A stretch of 28,117 nucleotides of DNA, taken from positions 1 to 28,117 of the forward strand of contig CAKUJT010000021.1 of NCBI GenBank assembly GCA_934661765.1. Direction: 5' to 3'. The notes under the pieces were generated by a model, which was not told the DNA's origin, searched no databases, and saw nothing but the letters and a program-made list of their open reading frames with translations. Below are positions 1-6,555 of the stretch, in pieces. Source of the stretch: an uncultured Senegalimassilia sp. GTDB lineage: Bacteria > Actinomycetota > Coriobacteriia > Coriobacteriales > Eggerthellaceae. Both the position numbers and the translations under genes were made by a program. Within the stretch, counting starts at the first letter, position 1, and each line of letters opens with the position of its first letter.

Positions 1-697
1 AGGCGCGGGTCGCGGCGAACGAGCTTCGCGCCTGAAAGGATATGCTGGCCGAACGGCCACACCACGCCAGGATAATCAGCGGATATGCCCAGGTCATGCG
101 CATGCAGGTGACTTACGGTGATAACTTTCCAGCCTCGATCGAGCAGCATGTCGGGTATACCCATGTTCAGCGCCGGGTCCACGATGCCGTAGTTGCGCGT
201 GATCAGCACGATAACGCACTCTCCTGGTTTCAGACCGGCCAGCAGTTGATCGCCCAGCTCCTCGGTTTTGCGCGCGAACTCCGTGACGGCGAACCCGCCG
301 GCCAGCATGGCGCGCGCCGTTTCCTGCGGCGTACGGCCAAGTTGCGCTCCGACCTGCAGCATGACCTCCGCCATGGCACCCTGTCCGAAATCAAGATTCA
401 TCAGGGGATTCAACAGCGTGATGCCGTGGCCTTCGTAGTCCAGTTCGGACGCCACGATGGCCGGGATGGACTGCATATACGTGCACGCGTAGTTGTGCGG
501 CACCGTCGACTTCAGATGGCGAATGGTGTGCACGCTGGGCATGAACACGTAGTCGACGTCCATATCAAGCAGCTGCGCCATGTGACCGTGCACCAGCTTC
601 ACGGGGTAGCATGTCTCGCCTTGTGCGCTTGCCTGCGCAAGGCGTACCGTCTCCTCATCGGATGCGTCGGTCAGCACCACGTTGAAGCCGAGCTGAA
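1..697 (-). pseudogene. Acyl-CoA dehydratase activase-related protein (HgdC/BadF type, DUF2229 region), truncated
   Basis: The minus strand is open from 697 down to 1 and runs off the window, giving about 232 codons. The translation includes GETCYPVKLVHGHMA and FMPSVHTIRHLKS, then LLNPLMNLDFGQG and VIVLITRNYGIVDP. These match my memory of the DUF2229 region of large activase-related proteins linked to 2-hydroxyacyl-CoA dehydratases. Full-length members usually exceed 1,000 residues and carry two BcrAD/BadFG-type ATPase domains upstream of this region. Here those domains are absent: the IS left end sits directly at codon CTT, and the frame meets a TAA inside the IS tip two codons upstream. No promoter or start codon is visible, so the fragment is almost certainly inactive unless it restarts internally. 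The family call is fairly secure; the substrate is unknown. Confidence 0.8.
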
Positions 698-723
698 GGG
701 CTTATAGGACAAAATGTGTGTCC
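698..723 (+). repeat. IS left terminal inverted repeat
   Basis: This 26-bp end is the exact reverse complement of 1940-1965. The match stops at 724, where G would need to be C. It abuts the truncated activase fragment. Confidence 0.93.
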
Positions 724-796
724 GGGCAACCGTCGTCGCACCAGGTGGATAGCCTTTTTCCGACACGTTAAAACGCTTATCGGAAGAGGTGGCGCC

Positions 797-1915
797 ATGA
801 AGGCGGTCAAATGCCCTTACTGCGGCGGTCCGACGAAGAGGAACGGCAGAACCTCCTCGGGGGCGCAGAGATGGAGATGCACCGCCTGCGGCGCGTCGAC
901 CACCGTGCGCTACGACGACACCGCCGCCCGCTTCGACGAGTTCCTGTCGTGGCTTCTGTCGAAGGACACGCAGCTCGAGATGCCCGGCGCTGGCCGGACC
1001 TTCAGGCGCAGGACCGCGGGGTTCTGGGAGGTCTGGCCCATGCCGGTGCCCGACGGCGAGTTCCACCGGGTCCTCTTCGTCGACGGAATCTGGCTCGCGG
1101 AACGCCTGGTCGTGCTGATCTGCTGCAGCGAGGAGCGGGTGGTCTCGTGGTACATGGCGCAATCCGAGAACTCGAGGGCGTGGTCGGCGCTCATGGAGCC
1201 GATACCGGCGCCCGACGTCGTGGTCGCCGACGGCGGCAGCGGCTTCGCCAAGGCCGTGCGCGCGGCCTGGCCCCGGACCAAGGTGCAGAGATGCCTGTTC
1301 CATGCGTACGCCCAGGTCAGGATGTGCACGACGACGAGGCCGAAGCTCCAGGCGGGACGGGAGCTGTACCAGATCGCCCTCGACCTCACGCACATCAAGA
1401 CGCTGCACCAGGCGGAGCTGTGGCGCGAGCGCTATCTCGACTGGTGCGGCTTCTGGGCCGACTTCCTGGAGGACACCACGCTCGTCGATGGCAAGCGGGC
1501 CTATACGCACGAGAGGCTCAGGAAGGCGAGGAGGCCGCTCTCGTCGCTGGTCTCCGCGGGGACGCTGTTCACCTACCTCGACCCCGAGCTCACGAAGGCC
1601 GGGCCGCTCCCATACACCAATAACAAGATAGAGGGAGGCGTGAACGCCCAGCTCAGGGCCGTCCTTCGAAACCATAGGGGCCTCACGACCCTGAAGCGCG
1701 TGAAGGCGGTGTTCTGGTGGTGCCACGCGCACTCCGGGGACGCGAGGACCGCCAAGGAGAAGCTGGCTACCATGCCGAGGGACTCCGACGTCGACCTGCT
1801 CTACGACGTCTATTCGGCGTCCCGGAAGCACGACGACGGGAGGCCGGAATGGGGCGATAGGGTCGTTTGGGAAGAGCTTCACCGCAAAGACCCATTCCCG
1901 TTTTGGCTAGATTAG
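797..1915 (+). CDS. IS256-family transposase, variant zinc-binding (IS1249) type
   Basis: This 372-residue protein is the DDE-type transposase of the surrounding element. The N-terminus has a zinc-ribbon pattern, CPYCGG (from about residue 6) and CTACG (from about residue 28), typical of the IS1249 branch and absent from classical IS256 enzymes. Candidate catalytic residues are D96 in LFVDGIW, D145 in VVADGGSGF and E279 in TNNKIEGGVNAQLR. The start at 797 is preferred over the in-frame ATG at 716. It has a GGAAGAGG ribosome-binding site at good spacing, and the protein then begins directly with the zinc ribbon, while the upstream extension overlaps the terminal repeat. The frame is uninterrupted and ends 24 bp before the right repeat. 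It is probably functional. Confidence 0.92.
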   Translation: MKAVKCPYCGGPTKRNGRTSSGAQRWRCTACGASTTVRYDDTAARFDEFLSWLLSKDTQLEMPGAGRTFRRRTAGFWEVWPMPVPDGEFHRVLFVDGIWLAERLVVLICCSEERVVSWYMAQSENSRAWSALMEPIPAPDVVVADGGSGFAKAVRAAWPRTKVQRCLFHAYAQVRMCTTTRPKLQAGRELYQIALDLTHIKTLHQAELWRERYLDWCGFWADFLEDTTLVDGKRAYTHERLRKARRPLSSLVSAGTLFTYLDPELTKAGPLPYTNNKIEGGVNAQLRAVLRNHRGLTTLKRVKAVFWWCHAHSGDARTAKEKLATMPRDSDVDLLYDVYSASRKHDDGRPEWGDRVVWEELHRKDPFPFWLD

Positions 1916-1939
1916 CAACGGGGAACACATGTTCCGTAG

Positions 1940-1965
1940 GGACACACATTTTGTCCTATAAGCCC
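1940..1965 (-). repeat. IS right terminal inverted repeat
   Basis: This is the perfect 26-bp reverse complement of the left end. The next base begins the sequence encoding the DUF3800 remnant. Confidence 0.93.
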
Positions 1966-1966
1966 A

Positions 1967-2050
1967 AACCTGAGCGTTTTCATAGACGAATCTGGGGATT
2001 TCGGTCCTTGTGAAGCGCACAACCCTTTCTATCTCATCACGCTTGTCTTC
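1967..2050 (+). pseudogene. DUF3800-family protein, N-terminal remnant
   Basis: Immediately right of the IS, the plus strand reads NLSVFIDESGDFGP followed by NPFYLITLVF. This is the characteristic opening of DUF3800 proteins, whose FIDESGDFG segment carries acidic residues of a suspected RNase H-like/DDE fold. Family members usually start with a Met just before this segment; here the Met is missing and IS sequence takes its place. After LVF the translation (QRQTRVARGIG...) no longer resembles the family. The frame stops near 2163, inside the 3' end of the convergent Crp-like gene. It is therefore a remnant of about 28 codons without a start or body. Confidence 0.72.
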
Positions 2051-2147
2051 CAAAGACAGACGCGCGTTGCACGTGGGATTGGTCGTTGCAGAGGCTTCGC
2101 ATCCGTCAGATCGCGCTTGGCGTTCCCTCTAGCCGAAGGGCTACTAC

Positions 2148-2798
2148 CTATAGCACGCGGATGAAGCGGCCATCCACTTCTAGCACGCCTTCTTTTTGCA
2201 GGGTGCTTAGTTCGCGAATGAGCGATTTGTCGGCGGCACGCAGATACGTGGCCCATTCCTGGCGATTCATGGGAACCTCTACGCGACCGTCCGCGTCCTG
2301 GGGTAGCGTGCGCAAATACGCCATGATGCGGTCGGAAAGACGCGGCTCGCCCACCACGGAGAGCGTTTGCGTAAGCACGCCTATCTTCTTCGACATTTCG
2401 GTCGACAGGTTTTCGCGCAGCAGAAACGCATGCGAGCTCGTGCACGATTCGAGTTGCTTTGCGGGGATGCACAGTATGCTCGTGGGCTCAAGCGCACGAA
2501 TATTCACCGGCGTATGCTTAAGCGTCGCCGGCACGGCCTCGGCAAACGACTCACCCGAGCCGAACTGCGCCACCGGGCGGTCTTGCCCACCTTGCGGCAT
2601 GCTTGCTTGCACGATGCCCGAAACAACCACTGGGTAAAAATCCATGCAATCGCCGGCACGACGCAGCAGCTGGCCTTCCGGCAAATCGATACTGCGCGCA
2701 TCCACCTCACGCAGCAGCTCTAGGCGACTTTGGCCGGGAATGCCGCTGAACACGGGCGATGCGTGCAATAGGCGAATATCTTCCTGCGTAAGCTTCAT
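2148..2798 (-). CDS. Crp/Fnr-family transcriptional regulator
   Basis: This 216-residue protein has an N-terminal cyclic-nucleotide-binding-like beta-barrel (about residues 10-125, with FYPVVVSGIVQA and FGSGESFAEAV). A C-terminal Crp-type winged helix follows (about 150-216, with RLSDRIMAYL, MNRQEWATYLRAADKSLIRELSTL and KEGVLEVDG). No cysteine cluster typical of FNR iron-sulfur sensors is evident, so the effector is unknown. The start at 2798 is chosen because a GGGAG ribosome-binding site lies about 9 bases upstream and the protein then begins at the usual family position (MKLTQEDIRLL). The frame is open further upstream to 2891. The gene has its own promoter about 155 bp upstream and may control itself. 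Its 3' end overlaps the DUF3800 pseudogene frame. Confidence 0.9.
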   Translation of the reverse strand: MKLTQEDIRLLHASPVFSGIPGQSRLELLREVDARSIDLPEGQLLRRAGDCMDFYPVVVSGIVQASMPQGGQDRPVAQFGSGESFAEAVPATLKHTPVNIRALEPTSILCIPAKQLESCTSSHAFLLRENLSTEMSKKIGVLTQTLSVVGEPRLSDRIMAYLRTLPQDADGRVEVPMNRQEWATYLRAADKSLIRELSTLQKEGVLEVDGRFIRVL

Positions 2799-2952
2799 GC
2801 GTGCCTGCTCCCAGCGCATGCCTTTGGCGCGAACGTCCCGAAACCACCCGCTCATTCGCCATCGGTCCGCGGATGTTCGCGCCGACGGCAAAACCGGGCC
2901 GCAAAACCGGCTGCGGTAACATTTACAACCAAAAGTTATCTTTGTCTAATCA

Positions 2953-2980
2953 ATTATCGCACTGCGCCGTATTTTGTAAA
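2953..2980 (-). promoter_or_regulatory. Promoter of the Crp/Fnr-like gene with a CRP-like site over the -35
   Basis: Read on the minus strand, a -35 TTTACA (2975-2980) is separated by 16 bp from a -10 GATAAT (2953-2958). Each hexamer differs from consensus at one base. The -35 forms part of TGTGACATCGTGTTTACA (2975-2992). One half of this matches the CRP consensus TGTGA and the other half matches only loosely. A 5' leader of roughly 150 nt would result. Autoregulation is inferred, not shown. Confidence 0.6.
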
Positions 2981-3002
2981 CACGATGTCACATTTTTCCC
3001 AG

Positions 3003-3068
3003 ACAAGAAGGGCAGCCCCTTCGGCCGCCCTTCCCAAAAGCCAGCAATTCGCAACCGCTTTTCGCAAG
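3003..3068 (-). repeat. Hairpin-plus-tail repeat, copy A
   Basis: This segment aligns over about 65 bp with 7695-7758 in the same orientation. Both have ACAAGAA, a GC-rich inverted repeat, then CCAGCAATT(C/T)GCAA and a final TCGCAA. The two arms differ by paired changes that keep the hairpin. The two copies bracket the 3.07-7.69 kb accessory block. Confidence 0.7.
3007..3033 (-). terminator. Candidate terminator downstream of the HEFAH-motif gene
   Basis: The 11-bp arms at 3007-3017 and 3023-3033 enclose a 5-nt loop. On the plus strand one position (3014/3026) is an A-C mismatch. On minus-strand RNA it becomes a G-U pair, so the stem is complete only in the direction of the upstream minus-strand gene. 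The RNA then reads UUCUUGUCU, a weak U-rich tail. Confidence 0.6.
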
Positions 3069-3174
3069 CCGTCTGCGCGCAAAAACGTGACGCACACCCA
3101 TCCCTTGTCACGTTTCAAGGAAGAAAACGCGAAAAAGCTCACAAACCCTGCAGCAAGCTTGAGAATCGAAGCTA

Positions 3175-4755
3175 TTAGGGCTCTTCTATCCGGTCTGCAT
3201 CAGGGCGGGAATCGGAGAGGATGCCGAGGAAGTACTCGTCTATCATGCCGATAGCGTCGATGAGCGGGCGGTAGGCTACGTTGGCTTGGTAGGACTCCAT
3301 CGTGTCGACGAACGATCCGCCCGCGCCGCGAGCGACGGCGAAGATCTCCCAAGCGCGGGCAAAGACCTCGGTGGGGGTCTCGCAGTAATCCCTCTTGCGC
3401 TCGCCTATACCCTTCGTGTCGAAATTTTCCCTGAAGCAGTGCAGAATGCTGCTAAACCCCTCTTGGATGGAGAGCTGCCCCTTCTCGAAATCGTAAGCAT
3501 GCGCGAACTCATGCAGCAGCGATCGCGGAGCACGGGGATCGACTGCGACGGCGTTGAGCGACGGCGCGTAGAGGCCTAGGGCCTGATGGCGCCCGCATTT
3601 GCGGAATCGCAGGGAGATTGCCGACTTGTTGACCGGAGGCAGCTCGCCCGCCGCATCGCGGGTGCGGAACTCCTCGACAAGGGACTGGAAAACCGAGAGG
3701 TCCACATCCTCGTCGACCTCAACGTTGCGGAACGTCTCGGCAAGGTAGCCCGTCTGGGCGACGACGCGATGCGCCTTGTCGCAGCTCTTCTTGTCCTCGA
3801 AAACGCAGGCGCTGTGCTCGGCGTATCGACGGTTGAGCTCGCGGCAGGCCTCTTCGTCCCAACGCCGCTGCGCAAGCTCGCGCAGAGCGTCACCGACCAT
3901 GACGGGGGAATCGAAGAAGCCGTCCTCTGTCAGGACGCGGCGCACGTCCTCCATGGCCCAATGCTTTTGATTTTCGGCTTCACACTCAGCGAAGTTATCA
4001 ATTTCGGAAGGCGAACCGTAGACGAACAAACGATGCACTTCGCCGAGGACCAAGCAGCCCGTTTCGCCATGCTCGTCGTGCATGCGGATGATCGCCCATG
4101 CCTCCTCCCCGGGATTCATCTCCACGCAGCCGCGCTCCTCCATCGTCTCGAAGTAGCGGCGAAAGCGAGCCGCTCTCTCGAGCCAAGCCCTCTTCACGGT
4201 CGTGCACACCAAGTCCTCAAGAGCCTCGGCGCTGCCTGCGCTTGATACGATATCCATGAGGCCAAGCACGGTCGGAAGCTTAACCACTTCCAAATTGCCC
4301 TCGTCGGTCGTGCACAGCAAGTCCTCAAGAGCCTCGTTAACCACTTCCAAATTGCCCTCGTTCGCATAGCCGATTATCCAGCCGTGGCGAAAACGCGCCC
4401 GCTTCTTTGCCTTGCCATGATGAGCCACGACCAGGATCTTCGCGGGTTCTTTTGCGAGAAAGCAGCTGTACGGGCCATCCACGTTTCTCTCGATTAACCG
4501 CTTCTCGCGTTCCGGGGGATCGAACGGAGAAAGGTCAGATGCGGGTGCGTCCAGAGCCCACGCCGCGCAGGATTTGGCTATCGCCCCGATACGCGCTTCA
4601 TCGACGCCAGAGAGCAGATAGCGCCCGAGCTTGGCCGCTATGGCCCACATCGACCACTTTAGGTCGAGCTTGCCCATTCGCCTCTTCGGCGCAAATGTAG
4701 GTTCCTTGTACGGAATCAGGGTATCGATCCTAGCGAATTGCACGGCGTTTTCCAT
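3175..4755 (-). CDS. Putative zinc metallopeptidase-like protein (HEFAH motif, LPD1-like C-terminus), function unknown
   Basis: This 526-residue soluble protein carries LLHEFAHAYD near the C-terminus, with H415, E416 and H419 forming an HExxH zinc site. Downstream is ETPTEVFARAWEIF, where E463 could be the third ligand. That pairing resembles the LPD1 'large polyvalent protein-associated' domain found in mobile-element proteins, but the assignment is from memory. The first 400 residues are not recognised. They include a repeated EGNLEVV / ALEDL(L/V)CTT segment around residues 130-185. The start at 4755 (MENAVQFARID) has a strong AGGGGG site. The frame is open to 4881, but that extension is Pro/Cys-rich and reads like untranslated leader. 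A good promoter and a perfect palindrome lie upstream. No partner gene shares the transcript. Confidence 0.7.
   Translation of the reverse strand: MENAVQFARIDTLIPYKEPTFAPKRRMGKLDLKWSMWAIAAKLGRYLLSGVDEARIGAIAKSCAAWALDAPASDLSPFDPPEREKRLIERNVDGPYSCFLAKEPAKILVVAHHGKAKKRARFRHGWIIGYANEGNLEVVNEALEDLLCTTDEGNLEVVKLPTVLGLMDIVSSAGSAEALEDLVCTTVKRAWLERAARFRRYFETMEERGCVEMNPGEEAWAIIRMHDEHGETGCLVLGEVHRLFVYGSPSEIDNFAECEAENQKHWAMEDVRRVLTEDGFFDSPVMVGDALRELAQRRWDEEACRELNRRYAEHSACVFEDKKSCDKAHRVVAQTGYLAETFRNVEVDEDVDLSVFQSLVEEFRTRDAAGELPPVNKSAISLRFRKCGRHQALGLYAPSLNAVAVDPRAPRSLLHEFAHAYDFEKGQLSIQEGFSSILHCFRENFDTKGIGERKRDYCETPTEVFARAWEIFAVARGAGGSFVDTMESYQANVAYRPLIDAIGMIDEYFLGILSDSRPDADRIEEP
4197..4361 (-). repeat. Partial internal duplication in the HEFAH-motif gene
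   Basis: A 32-bp block occurs at 4197-4228 and 4305-4336 with one mismatch (GCACACCAAG against GCACAGCAAG). A 25-bp block occurs at 4280-4304 and 4337-4361 and is identical, with a 57-bp period. The order is A, a 51-bp unique insert, B, A', B'. A 57-bp period is 19 codons, so the reading frame is preserved. The near identity suggests a recent duplication. Confidence 0.85.
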
Positions 4756-4928
4756 GCCCTGTCCCCCTTCGTCGTGTTTTTCTTCGCCCTGTTGAACCAG
4801 AATCGACCGTGCAGGGCACGGCCTAGGCGGGCAGGTGTCGCCACCGTGCCTCCACTCTCCCTTGTCCCATTTCGCCGACATGGCGGGATTCCCGCTCTCT
4901 GGCTTTTCTCATTTGCACATTGCTTTCT

Positions 4929-4953
4929 CCTGCATTGCAAGTTGCAATGCAGG
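4929..4953. promoter_or_regulatory. Perfect 25-bp palindrome, candidate operator or leader hairpin
   Basis: CCTGCATTGCAA, one central G, then its exact reverse complement. It lies just downstream of the predicted start site of the minus-strand gene (about +9 to +33), where a bound repressor would block initiation. As RNA it could fold only into a tight hairpin, so a protein-binding site seems likelier. No dedicated regulator gene is adjacent, unless the 129-aa protein fills that role. Confidence 0.6.
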
Positions 4954-4968
4954 TAGAATATATTGTCT

Positions 4969-4997
4969 ATAATATTCATATCGTAGATTGTAGTCAA
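4969..4997 (-). promoter_or_regulatory. Sigma-70-type promoter of the HEFAH-motif gene
   Basis: On the minus strand a -35 TTGACT (4992-4997) is followed by a 17-bp spacer and a -10 TATTAT (4969-4974). It sits in a markedly AT-rich stretch (about 4950-5200), unlike the surrounding GC-rich DNA. The leader to the start at 4755 would be about 205 nt. Confidence 0.7.
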
Positions 4998-5110
4998 TGT
5001 ATATTTTCGGACATCTGGGAGAGATGCCTTAATAGCCCTAATCTTTATATGCGACTGAATTACGAGGTAGTTATTATGGTTGCGGGTACATACAAAATGC
5101 TTCGACATTC

Positions 5111-5139
5111 TTGAACCGGTAAATATTTACTAGCATAAA
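5111..5139 (+). promoter_or_regulatory. Candidate promoter for the 129-aa/phosphoesterase unit with spacer palindrome
   Basis: TTGAAC (5111-5116), a 17-bp spacer and CATAAA (5134-5139) form a modest sigma-70 match, four of six bases in each hexamer. The spacer contains the perfect palindrome GTAAATATTTAC (5119-5130), a plausible operator. A second -10-like TATTAT at 5164-5169 has no convincing -35, so the actual start site is uncertain. Confidence 0.38.
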
Positions 5140-5208
5140 ACACTATAAATCTTAAGCTTTATGTATTATGCTCGGTACATCTTTTGTTCAACAGGATAGG
5201 ATAAAGAT

Positions 5209-5598
5209 ATGAGAAAACGTTGGGATGACTACGCAGGCGCTGCCGAAAGGCTCGCAGCTGCGGAGGGCGAATCGCCCACGCTTATGCGCAAGCAGGCGCA
5301 GGACATCACCGGGATGTCTCCTGCTGTGTTCGGCCGGGAGGTGCTTGCTAACCCCATGTGGATAGCCAGGAACACCGAGGATGTCCATCCCGGCGCAACC
5401 TATTTCCGCACAGCCGACCTCGTCCGCCATTTCGAGCGAATGCGCGACAAGCGGGAATGCGCTCGCCTCCTGTACGACTACTTTTACTTGTCCGATCAGG
5501 CGTTCCTAGACGAGTACGGAAAGCCCAAAGAGGTCGTTTTCGCTCCCGGGACAACCCTGACGGTTACGGTCGACGGCGAGGAGTTGGTGGCGCGATGA
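5209..5598 (+). CDS. Unknown 129-aa protein coupled to a phosphoesterase
   Basis: I do not recognise this family. The protein is small and soluble, with no signal peptide or membrane segment. The first two thirds look helical, with MRKRWDDYAGAAERLAAAE and a central FRTADLVRHFERMRDKREC. The C-terminal 25 residues look like beta strands (EVVFAPGTTLTVTVDGEEL). An AGGATA site precedes the ATG. Its stop overlaps the next start as ATGA, so the two proteins are translationally coupled and probably act together. The layout of a small protein followed by an enzyme, behind a palindrome-bearing promoter, would suit an antitoxin or repressor-like role, but no DNA-binding motif can be identified. That role is only a hypothesis. 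Confidence 0.72.
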   Translation: MRKRWDDYAGAAERLAAAEGESPTLMRKQAQDITGMSPAVFGREVLANPMWIARNTEDVHPGATYFRTADLVRHFERMRDKRECARLLYDYFYLSDQAFLDEYGKPKEVVFAPGTTLTVTVDGEELVAR

Positions 5599-6356
5599 AG
5601 ATCTACGCGATGTCTGATATCCATGGGTGTCTTGAGCCGTTCAAAGAGGCGCTTTCCACCATCGACCTTGACGACCCGGATTCGAAGCTGGTCCTGCTCG
5701 GCGATTACTGCGACAGGGGCCCCGATTCGCTCGGCGTCTTCGAGCTGATCATGCAGCTCGAAGAGCGCTACGGGGAGCGCATCATGGCCTTGAGGGGCAA
5801 CCACGAGGAGATGCTGCTCGAGTACGTCGACGGGGTCGGGGGCGCGGACTCCGCCCGCACCTGGATGCTTACCGACAGCAACCTCAGCACCGCGGCGAGC
5901 TTCCTGACCCCAGAGGAGTTCGGGCAAGTACGCGACCTGCTGCTAGCGAAAAGGTTCGAGGACGCCTACCGTCTTGCCGTCGAGCGCATCGTGGAGGGCC
6001 ACGGTGACGTAGTAGAGTGGATACGGTCGCTTCTGTACTATTACGAATCCGAGTTCGGCCAGGTCTTCGTACATGCCGGCATCGACGAGGAGGCCGGCGA
6101 CCTTTGGAAGGCGTGCACGCCACCCGAGTGGTTCACCGCGATGTCGCCCGAGTACGCCGGCCGGCATTTCGAGCTTGACGTGATCGCGGGGCACATCAAC
6201 ACCGAGACCGTGAGCGGGATACCCGGTTACCGTGGCATATGGCATGACGGGGCAAGCCACTACTACGTCGACGGAAACGTTGTGCGATATGGCGAGGTGC
6301 CTTTGCTCACCTTCGACTCGAAGACGGGCAAGTACTCGGGCCCGGGGCTATCTTAG
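5595..6356 (+). CDS. Metallophosphoesterase of the PPP (serine/threonine phosphatase-like) type
   Basis: This 253-residue calcineurin-like phosphoesterase has the full set of metal-binding blocks in order: DIHG (D8, H10), GDYCDRG (D37, D40, R41), GNHE (N69, H70, E71), VHAG (H160) and AGH (H200). A binuclear metal site and phosphomonoesterase or phosphodiesterase activity are expected. The arrangement resembles bacterial PrpA/ApaH-like and phage lambda-type protein phosphatases. The substrate cannot be read from the sequence. A helical insertion at about residues 85-150 separates GNHE from VHAG and is probably a substrate cap. The ATG overlaps the stop of the 129-aa gene. About 200 bp of GC-rich DNA without a recognisable gene follows. 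Confidence 0.88.
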   Translation: MKIYAMSDIHGCLEPFKEALSTIDLDDPDSKLVLLGDYCDRGPDSLGVFELIMQLEERYGERIMALRGNHEEMLLEYVDGVGGADSARTWMLTDSNLSTAASFLTPEEFGQVRDLLLAKRFEDAYRLAVERIVEGHGDVVEWIRSLLYYYESEFGQVFVHAGIDEEAGDLWKACTPPEWFTAMSPEYAGRHFELDVIAGHINTETVSGIPGYRGIWHDGASHYYVDGNVVRYGEVPLLTFDSKTGKYSGPGLS

Positions 6357-6555
6357 CAGGCCGCCTGCCGCCGAAGTCTGCTGCCGCGGGGCCAACGCCC
6401 AAGCGCGGCGAGACGCGCCGACCGAATGCGCAGGCGGCGCAGACGCGGCGGAATGGGGCCGCAAGCCGGCAGCGGCAGACATGGGCCGGCTTGCAGCAAG
6501 GCGCATATCATGCTGATGAACACGCCGTTTTTGCCCGATGTGAGGAGGGATTGCT

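Larger units (their letters stand above)
698..1965 (+). mobile_element. IS1249-like insertion sequence (IS256 family, variant Zn-binding type)
   Basis: A 1,268-bp element is bounded by perfect 26-bp inverted repeats beginning GGGCTTATAGGAC. It carries one transposase gene on the plus strand that fills nearly all of it. Both ends and the transposase appear intact, so it could be active. The 8-10 bases outside the two ends (GAGCTGAA on the left, AAACCTGA on the right) do not match, so no target duplication is present. The two flanks also belong to different broken genes. Together this suggests the element took part in a deletion or recombination between two IS copies rather than a simple insertion. 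Confidence 0.9.

Noticed and set aside
42..707. Plus-strand frame of 221 codons
   Set aside because: It is antisense to the activase fragment, whose family motifs are clear on the minus strand; the plus translation is His/Arg-rich and unlike any protein.
671..1882. Minus-strand frame across the IS
   Set aside because: It is the shadow of the transposase gene; its Arg/Pro-rich composition and the zinc and DDE motifs on the opposite strand decide the case.
4920..5114. 64-codon plus-strand frame in the AT-rich gap
   Set aside because: It covers the predicted promoter and palindrome, and has no ribosome-binding site or similarity.
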